Positions 58,473 to 64,000 of a DNA stretch of 64,000 nt are shown here, piece by piece; the stretch's first letter is position 1, and every line of letters begins with the position of its first letter. The translations under genes were made by a program, and so were the position numbers. A model generated the notes under the pieces. It ran no database searches and was not told the DNA's origin. It was given only the letters and a program-made list of their open reading frames with translations. The DNA is taken from assembly GCA_016872775.1 (NCBI GenBank), contig VGZA01000021.1, positions 24,126 through 88,125 on the forward strand, written 5' to 3'. The DNA is from Planctomycetota bacterium (GTDB taxonomy: Bacteria; Planctomycetota; Planctomycetia; Pirellulales; Pirellulaceae).

Positions 58473-60071
58473 TCAATGGACGCCGCCCATCATCGCACGG
58501 ATCGGCTTGACCATCGCCGCCAGGATCGCTCCCGCCAGCAGTGTCATCCCGGCGATCGCCCAGAAAATCTGCGTGTCGGAGAAATACTCGTTCAAAATCA
58601 CCGTTTGCCCGGCGAGAAAATTTGCGTCCGCGTTCGCCAGAAACCAGATCGACATCACCTGACTCACCGCCCGCTGGGGTGACAGCTTCGTCACCATGCT
58701 CAAACCGATCGGGCTAAGGCACAATTCACCCACGGTGTGCAGCAGATAGACGACCGTCAGCCAGATCGGGCTGATGCGGACCTGGGATCGATCGAAGAGG
58801 CCGGACCCGATTGCGGCCACGACGAATCCACCACCGACCAGGATCAGGGCCATCGCGAATTTCGCGGGACTGGACGGTGCCCGGTTCCCCAGCCGCATCC
58901 ACATCATGGCAAAAAACGGGGACAGGACCATGATTCCGAACGGGTTGATGTTTTGATACCAGCTGGAAGGAAAAGCGAATCCGAGGATTGTGTCCGCCGA
59001 TTTGTTTTCTGCGAAGAGATTCAGCGCGCCGCCGGCCTGTTCGAAGGCCCCCCAGAAGACGACGCTAGCCACGAACAGAATGCAGACGACGGTCAATCGC
59101 CGTCGTTCCTCGGGCGAGAATTCCGGCGAGAGCATGATCCGGCCGAAACTGATCAGCGTTAACCCGAGTAACAGCAGGCCGAAACCGATATTGATCCAGC
59201 CTGCGTTGACGGGAATGCCCATCGCGTAAACGATGCCCCCCAGCGCGACCGCTCCCACCGTACCACCGATCAACAGCCGGAGTATGCGCTGCCGCCGTTG
59301 CGCCTCCGCGGCATTCGCCGGGGGGTTCGGCCGCAAGCCCGCCTCACCCATCAAACGGCCTTTCCATGCGAACACAATCAGTCCCAGCAACATCCCCACG
59401 GCCGCGGCGGCAAACCCCCAGTGCCAACTGGCGGAATCGGCGATTCCCATCGGGTTCAACACATTCTTCTTGAACCAGGGATGCTGGGCGAAGAATCCGC
59501 ACACGGTCTGACCTACGAACGAACCAATATTGATTCCCATGTAGTAGATCGCGAATCCGGAATCGCGCCGAACGTCAGTGGGACCATAAAGTTGACCGAC
59601 AATGGTGCTGATGTTCGGCTTCAGCAGTCCGGTTCCCACAATGATCAGTCCCAATCCGGCGAAGAAGAACGGCAGTCCATGGAACGCCAGACTGATGTGT
59701 CCCAGCATGATCACGACACCGCCCCAGAACACCGCGCGTCGCTGCCCCATCACATTATCGGCCAACCAGCCTCCGGCCAGCCCGGCGAAGTAGACCATCG
59801 AGGTATAGAGCGCATAGACGACGCCTTTTTGCGCGTTGTCGAAACCCAGGCCACCCTCGGCGGTAGCCTTGGTCATGAACAGAATCAGAATCGCGCGCAT
59901 GCCGTAATAGCTGAATCGTTCCCACATCTCGGCGAAAAACAGCGTCAACAAACCGGAGGGATGACCGAAAAACGCTCGATCATCGTTGCCGGTCGGTCCT
60001 GTGGGGGACGCCGGACTGTCATCGGCGGCGCCGCCGCCTGCATAGGGGTTGTTGGAATTCGAACCGGACAT
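58473..60071 (-). CDS. POT/PTR family proton-dependent oligopeptide transporter
   Basis: This 532-residue transporter has about fourteen helices. Its first helix carries the family motif FFAEMWERFSYYGMRAILIL with the E-x-x-E-R-like proton-coupling residues. FAIYYMGINIGSFVGQTVCG is the second family signature, and GLLKPNISTIVG is also typical. A Gly/Ser/Asp-rich N-terminus precedes helix 1. AGGAG lies 8 bases before the ATG at 60071; a frame open to 60158 adds a leader with no signal. It probably imports di- and tripeptides with protons. The metallo-beta-lactamase-fold gene is 47 bases upstream on the same strand. Confidence 0.94.
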   Translation of the reverse strand: MSGSNSNNPYAGGGAADDSPASPTGPTGNDDRAFFGHPSGLLTLFFAEMWERFSYYGMRAILILFMTKATAEGGLGFDNAQKGVVYALYTSMVYFAGLAGGWLADNVMGQRRAVFWGGVVIMLGHISLAFHGLPFFFAGLGLIIVGTGLLKPNISTIVGQLYGPTDVRRDSGFAIYYMGINIGSFVGQTVCGFFAQHPWFKKNVLNPMGIADSASWHWGFAAAAVGMLLGLIVFAWKGRLMGEAGLRPNPPANAAEAQRRQRILRLLIGGTVGAVALGGIVYAMGIPVNAGWINIGFGLLLLGLTLISFGRIMLSPEFSPEERRRLTVVCILFVASVVFWGAFEQAGGALNLFAENKSADTILGFAFPSSWYQNINPFGIMVLSPFFAMMWMRLGNRAPSSPAKFAMALILVGGGFVVAAIGSGLFDRSQVRISPIWLTVVYLLHTVGELCLSPIGLSMVTKLSPQRAVSQVMSIWFLANADANFLAGQTVILNEYFSDTQIFWAIAGMTLLAGAILAAMVKPIRAMMGGVH

Positions 60072-60118
60072 CGGATGGCTCCTGGGATCGAAGTGGGCAA
60101 AGCCGCCACTGGCTCTGG

Positions 60119-61597
60119 CTATTCTTGTCCAGTTCGCGGCCGGAATTCGGCCACCCATTCCGCGGGCCCCGAATCACGTACGACGGCAATCGTCTTCGCC
60201 GTCTCCATCGTGCGGACATTTTCAAACAGCAACTGGCTCTCCGGAGTCAGAAACTCGGGTTCCTGAATCTGCCGAAACAATGCATCGGAATCGATCCCGG
60301 CCCGCGCCGCGCCATGCCGCAGCAGGGTGAGCGAGATTTGTGCGGCGGCGCCCTGCGCGCTGTCGGAGCGACCTCCCTCGATCGCCGCGATCGCCAAGGC
60401 ACGCCGCAATCCGTCGACATCGTCCGCCGTCCGCAGCTGGGCGGCCACGCGACACACATACAGCGGCATCTGCCGAAGGTCATCCGCCCGGTCCGAGAAA
60501 TATTCTCGCAACTGTTTTCGCATTACCGAATCGCAACGCAGGTAAAGCCCCGCCAAACTCGACCAGCGCGCATCCTCGTCGATTTGGCCGAGCCGTTCCC
60601 AGGCAGCGACGGCGGCATAACCGTCGCCCACCGGCAGACTCTGCCAGCGGCGAAACCGCTTCGATTCACCGAGCGATTTCTTGTTCTTGGTGAGTTCCGA
60701 AAACACATGCTCAATATTCTCGACGCGCGTGCGGGCCTCGACTCCGGTCCATTCCTTGTAAAACGGCAGGTCGTGCGACTGCTTGACCTGGTCCAGTGTC
60801 TTGCCCGCCTCGGTCGCGGCCCGGATCGACTGACGAAGCTCGACGAAGTATCGCTTCTGCATTGCCAGAAGTTCCTTACCGGCTAACTCGCCATGTCCGG
60901 GCGCGACGTGCCGGGGATCAAGATCTTCCATTGCGCCGAGCACCGATATCCAGCTTTCGGTATTACTGTCGCCGGTATAGTTGAACGCGCCATTGACGCA
61001 GGCGTCCCCCGTGAACAGGATCCGATGCCGCGGCAGCCAGGCGACTGCGTCGCCGGCGGTATGTGCATGGCCCAGAAACAGCAATTCGACGCGTTGCTCG
61101 CCGTCGTCAAAGACCAGCTTGTGGCTGAAGTACAACGATGGCATCGCGTATTTCAGCGCCCCATATTCGTCTTTCGTTCCCGCTTCCTGTTTCGATCGCG
61201 CGAATCCTTCAGCCCCTTTGGTCTGGAAGAGCGGCTGGCTTCGCTCCTGCGCGACGACGGTCGCACCAATCTGCTCATACTGCTGATTGCCGTCGGCGTG
61301 GTCACCATGATAATGCGTGTCGAACACAAAGCGGATCGGCTTGTCGGTGTGCTGGCGGATGACCTTGATCACCTCTTCCGCCTGGCCGGGAAAATTCGCA
61401 TCAATAACCAGCACATAGTCGCGGAATACGACCCAGCCCTGGTTACAGCCGGTAAATTTGGGCTCCAGCTGCGCTTTGCGGAAGAACACCCCGGGCGCCA
61501 GCTCGCTGACCTTGACTTCATTCGGTGCCCCCAGAACGGCGGCAGTAGTCAAGCAGACCGCGATTCCGGCCGGCAGCAGAAACAGTTTGGATCGCAT
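60119..61597 (-). CDS. Exported metallo-beta-lactamase-fold hydrolase with C-terminal helical domain
   Basis: This 492-residue protein has a signal peptide (about 1-23), then an MBL domain (about 30-250) with the metal motif DTHYHGDHADG (His95, His97, Asp99, His100), GHAHTAGDAV and HVAPGHGELAG. The C-terminal half (about 260-492) is helical with no recognised family. An extended active-site phrase GDACVNGAFNYTGD is present. Periplasmic hydrolysis of a small ester, lactone or lactam is possible; resistance is not implied. GAGG lies 11 bases before the ATG. Confidence 0.86.
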   Translation of the reverse strand: MRSKLFLLPAGIAVCLTTAAVLGAPNEVKVSELAPGVFFRKAQLEPKFTGCNQGWVVFRDYVLVIDANFPGQAEEVIKVIRQHTDKPIRFVFDTHYHGDHADGNQQYEQIGATVVAQERSQPLFQTKGAEGFARSKQEAGTKDEYGALKYAMPSLYFSHKLVFDDGEQRVELLFLGHAHTAGDAVAWLPRHRILFTGDACVNGAFNYTGDSNTESWISVLGAMEDLDPRHVAPGHGELAGKELLAMQKRYFVELRQSIRAATEAGKTLDQVKQSHDLPFYKEWTGVEARTRVENIEHVFSELTKNKKSLGESKRFRRWQSLPVGDGYAAVAAWERLGQIDEDARWSSLAGLYLRCDSVMRKQLREYFSDRADDLRQMPLYVCRVAAQLRTADDVDGLRRALAIAAIEGGRSDSAQGAAAQISLTLLRHGAARAGIDSDALFRQIQEPEFLTPESQLLFENVRTMETAKTIAVVRDSGPAEWVAEFRPRTGQE

Positions 61598-61810
61598 AGA
61601 TCAATGTCCTCGGACGGGGTTCCCGTCTTCCATTGCCTCGCCTCAAGTCGGCGGCAGGACGACGTCCTCCTCGCGCCAACATCACGAAGGTTGCGTCGTT
61701 CCGATGGTCGTCCGGAAATCGGCACTCCATAAAAGCACAATGGCACGAATCATAATTGCGACTGGGGCTCAGGGCAAGCAGCAACGCGCATCTCATGCCT
61801 GCCGAGGCGC

Positions 61811-61844
61811 AAAAAAAGGGCGGATCGCGTTACCGCGATCCGCC
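61811..61844 (-). terminator. Intrinsic terminator of the BBP7-type barrel gene
   Basis: Minus strand: 11-bp stem GGCGGATCGCG/CGCGATCCGCC (61844-61834 with 61829-61819) around a 4-base loop, followed by CTTTTTTT (61818-61811). It lies 43 bases after the stop of the barrel gene. This is the clearest rho-independent terminator in the window. The gap 61598-61886 otherwise holds nothing recognised. Confidence 0.95.
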
Positions 61845-61886
61845 TCGAAGTACGTTCCCAATGTCCCGCTTGATCCGCTGCCCGTA

Positions 61887-63158
61887 TTACCACATATATT
61901 CCAGGCCCAGCGACGCCCCGTGATAGAAGACGTTGCCGCCGGTATTGATGAACGGATTTCGGCGGACGACGAATCCAGGTGCCCCGCTGAACTGCGGCGG
62001 TTCCGGATTGAAGTTCTCGATGCCAAGGGCCACGCCATCGACGAACAGGAAGTTGTACCCTGCTCGGAAGGTCCAGTTATGGTTCAGTTTGTAGAGCAGG
62101 TTCAGGCTGGACTCCGCGACCAGAGCCGCTTCGCTGGAGAGCACCGATTCGTTGGCGTCAAAGATCGTATTGCCGGCCGATCCAGCGGCGAGATGCGTGT
62201 TCGCTCGCGCATTGTTGCCGTAAATACCCGCCTTCAGTTCACCACCCACCCGCAAGCCGGGGAACAAGGTGAGCCAGGCGTCGCCGCCGATCTGGAAGCC
62301 CGTCAAGGCGTTGCCGGTATGCACGCGATAGTTCAGGTAATCGAAGTCCAGGCCGTTGATGCGCCGCGTGTTATGGACAAAGTCCTCGTTCAATTCGAAA
62401 TAGCGGATTCCCGCCAGCCAGGAGTATTGCAGACGGCAGTCTGCACCTTGGCGGCGGCGACGGTAGGAGATTTCAAAACTGTTGAACTGCGATGAGTATT
62501 GAATGTCGTGGAACGCTGCCCGATCGACTTGATCGAAGAGCACAGCGGGGTTATTACCGAAGTTGCTGAAGACCGAAAACAGGTTGTTGGTGCCATTGAC
62601 CTGCGCAGCGGTGTTGAAATTGAAGGTTCCCAGGTATCCCAGTTCGATCACTCCACCCGGTCCCCACTGGAAGCTGGCCAAGGCGCGAAAGCCGTACTCG
62701 TCCTCGAAATCGAGATGATCGCTGTTCAGAACCGAAACACCGCCGGCCCCTTGGCCGTCGTGCGTGAAGTCAAATTGTCGGCGGGCAACCTCATCGCGGC
62801 GTAACCGCACCGCATCGACCGCGAAGTCGAACCAGCGGGGCGAGCAAAGCCCCCCTTCGGGGTCTGGGAGTATGAAGTCGAGCAGGCTCCGGCCGGGGGA
62901 GCAGTACATCCCCGCGCCGTCGGCGTATTCGCCGTACTCCTCCATACCCTCGGCCATCATCGCTCCGTCCTCGCCCATGTAACCCGCGGGCGCGGCGCCG
63001 TAGGGGTTGCCGTACGCCGCCGGAGGTGGCCCGTAGCCGGGCATTGCCATCGGCTGACCGGGATAGGGGGAACCGGGCATCTGCCCGAATAGACTTGGGC
63101 CGCCTGCCAAGCAACCAAGCATCGTAACGACAAAATTCCACGCCCAGTGCATTTTCAT
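61887..63158 (-). CDS. BBP7-family outer-membrane beta-barrel protein
   Basis: This 423-residue protein has a signal peptide (WAWNFVVTMLGCLAGGPSLF), a Pro/Gly/Tyr-rich stretch (about 30-80), then alternating beta strands with aromatic ends and a C-terminal aromatic LEYMW, typical of barrels. The repeated pattern (ALASFQWGPGGVIELGYLG, NSFEISYRRRR, WLAGIRYFELNEDF) matches the planctomycetal BBP7 group. No function is known; it probably forms a pore or surface layer. AGAGAGAAT precedes the ATG. It ends with a strong intrinsic terminator. Confidence 0.87.
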   Translation of the reverse strand: MKMHWAWNFVVTMLGCLAGGPSLFGQMPGSPYPGQPMAMPGYGPPPAAYGNPYGAAPAGYMGEDGAMMAEGMEEYGEYADGAGMYCSPGRSLLDFILPDPEGGLCSPRWFDFAVDAVRLRRDEVARRQFDFTHDGQGAGGVSVLNSDHLDFEDEYGFRALASFQWGPGGVIELGYLGTFNFNTAAQVNGTNNLFSVFSNFGNNPAVLFDQVDRAAFHDIQYSSQFNSFEISYRRRRQGADCRLQYSWLAGIRYFELNEDFVHNTRRINGLDFDYLNYRVHTGNALTGFQIGGDAWLTLFPGLRVGGELKAGIYGNNARANTHLAAGSAGNTIFDANESVLSSEAALVAESSLNLLYKLNHNWTFRAGYNFLFVDGVALGIENFNPEPPQFSGAPGFVVRRNPFINTGGNVFYHGASLGLEYMW

Positions 63159-63255
63159 TGGTATTCTCTCTGCGGATAACCCACACGTACAGCAATACCG
63201 GAAAAGGTGCTAAACTCCCTCGACAGAACCTATCGGTTCGACACAGGTCGCAGAA

Positions 63256-63399
63256 CTAGTACTTTCCGAACTCCAGGTACATTTTCTCCAAACTTCCCTC
63301 GTCGAACTCATGTCCCCAGGGGCCGCGGGGCACGATGTAGTGGTCGGGGCAGTTCCCCCACGCTACGCACCTTGTCGCAGCGTGGGTTTCGCGGCGCAT
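63256..63399 (-). CDS. Possible small protein (47 residues) upstream of the barrel gene
   Basis: The peptide from ATG 63399 (RRETHAATRCVAWGNCPDHY, then PRGPWGHEFDEGSLEKMYLE) has a compact mix of Cys, Trp, Pro and acidic residues that looks protein-like. No ribosome site is present, and the frame continues upstream to 63585 over the kinase gene on the other strand. It is the only candidate in the 63159-63484 gap. Confidence 0.32.
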   Translation of the reverse strand: MRRETHAATRCVAWGNCPDHYIVPRGPWGHEFDEGSLEKMYLEFGKY

Positions 63400-63484
63400 C
63401 CAATCAAAATAACTTGCGAAAAACCATGGGAAGGTGGAGAATCTACAGAGGCGCTGATTGCGTCGCCCGGGAGGGAGTTGATGA

Positions 63485-64000
63485 ATGGGTAAACTGGTCG
63501 CAGTCCAGTCGGCCGACGCCTTAGCTCGACTGATCGAAAAAAGTTCGATTCTGCCGACCCCGCAGCTGGCTCGAGCGCGCGTCATCTGTCAGGGTGCTAC
63601 CGACTCGACTTCGGCCGCCCGTGCGATCGTCAAAGAAGGCCTGCTGACGACATGGCAGGCGCGGCAGATGCTCGGTGGTTTCAGCATGCTCCGCGTCGGC
63701 AAATACCGGTTGATGGATGAACTGGGCAGCGGACCGCTGGGGCGCGTCTATCTTGCCGAACATATCCAGATGGCGCGTCGCGTGGCGCTGAAACTGTTCC
63801 CCAAGAAAACCAAGGACGCGCCCGAATCGACGGAAAAGTTGCTGGCGACGGCACGGATTATCTCCTCGATCGACCATCGCAACATTGTCCATATCTACGA
63901 CGTTGATTATGACGCCGACTTTGACCGGTACTTCCTGGTCATGGAGCTGGCCGCCGGCACCAGTCTTAAGACGAAACTGGCGGAGACGCACGCGATGCGT
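63485..64000 (+). CDS. Ser/Thr protein kinase, N-terminal part (runs off the window)
   Basis: The 172 codons visible encode a helical lead-in of about 70 residues and then the start of a Hanks-type kinase. The glycine loop is LGSGPLGRVYLAEH (about 81-94), the Lys of subdomain II is in VALKLF (about 101-106), and IIDHRN-like SSIDHRNIVHIYDVDYD follows. The hinge segment YFLVMELAAGTSLKTKL is the last part visible. The helical lead-in is common in planctomycetal kinases. GGGAGGG lies 9 bases before the ATG at 63485. The catalytic loop and any sensor domain are outside the window. Confidence 0.92.
   Translation, partial: MGKLVAVQSADALARLIEKSSILPTPQLARARVICQGATDSTSAARAIVKEGLLTTWQARQMLGGFSMLRVGKYRLMDELGSGPLGRVYLAEHIQMARRVALKLFPKKTKDAPESTEKLLATARIISSIDHRNIVHIYDVDYDADFDRYFLVMELAAGTSLKTKLAETHAMR

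Noticed and set aside
60119..61597. Reading the metallo-beta-lactamase-fold gene as an antibiotic-resistance gene
   Set aside because: The fold is used by many hydrolases; no class-specific residues or mobile context were seen.

Overview
The window looks like chromosomal DNA of a planctomycete (Planctomycetota, probably a Pirellula-like lineage). This is inferred from lineage-typical families: a DUF1501 protein at the left edge, a BBP7-type outer-membrane barrel, a DUF3179 lipoprotein, a Ser/Thr kinase with a short N-terminal lead-in domain, complex I subunits with large extra loops, and many proteins with low-complexity linkers. The DNA is GC-rich. No phage, transposon, CRISPR array or rRNA is visible. 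Most of the window is ordinary core genome with several unusual local arrangements.

Layout. (1) 3-1073 (+): 3' part of a DUF1501 gene. (2) 1084-11498 (-): one tightly coupled operon, with several ATGA start/stop overlaps, for a hybrid type II secretion/type IV pilus machine. In transcription order it holds minor pseudopilins I-like and J-like, a K/PilX-like protein, a small anchored protein, an H-like pseudopilin, PilM, PilN, PilO, a GspC/PilP-like protein, a secretin and a TPR protein. No assembly ATPase, platform protein or major pilin is present. Its leader has a sigma70-like promoter followed by a strong terminator-like hairpin just before the first start codon, so attenuation is possible. 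(3) 11883-13268 (+): a phosphodiesterase-family protein whose promoter is placed as for a leaderless mRNA. (4) 13430-18117: queuosine genes queE, queF and queA, with an A-type Fe-S carrier, a cysteine desulfurase and a Nudix-like protein between them. (5) 18165-27111 (+): a glycosyltransferase, then a GldG-like membrane protein, ABC ATPase, ABC permease, HEAT-repeat protein and a possible 75-residue ORF. (6) 27144-29462 (-): two exported proteins, one a thioredoxin/YHS-like fusion. (7) 30293-42803: rho, a lysophospholipid transporter/acyltransferase/acyl-ACP synthetase fusion, two small membrane proteins, topA, a PpiD-like foldase with perfect 21-bp repeats, and a DUF3179 lipoprotein.

(8) 42801-43278 (-): tRNA-Glu with a good promoter, and csrA. 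(9) 43599-56310 (+): complex I genes nuoI-(DUF2203)-A-C-D-H-J-K-L-M-N. nuoB and nuoEFG are absent from the cluster. Five membrane subunits carry large extra loops, and NuoL has two His-rich stretches. (10) 56348-57615 (+): a helical protein and a TatD nuclease. (11) 57623-63158 (-): an orphan ABC ATPase, a POT-family peptide transporter, a metallo-beta-lactamase-fold protein, and a BBP7 barrel protein with a textbook intrinsic terminator. (12) 63485-64000 (+): the start of a Ser/Thr protein kinase that runs off the window.

The points most worth following up are the pilus-operon leader attenuator, the enlarged complex I membrane arm with nuoB missing from the cluster, and the GldG-like ABC/HEAT operon. 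All family names come from reading the translations. No database search was run.
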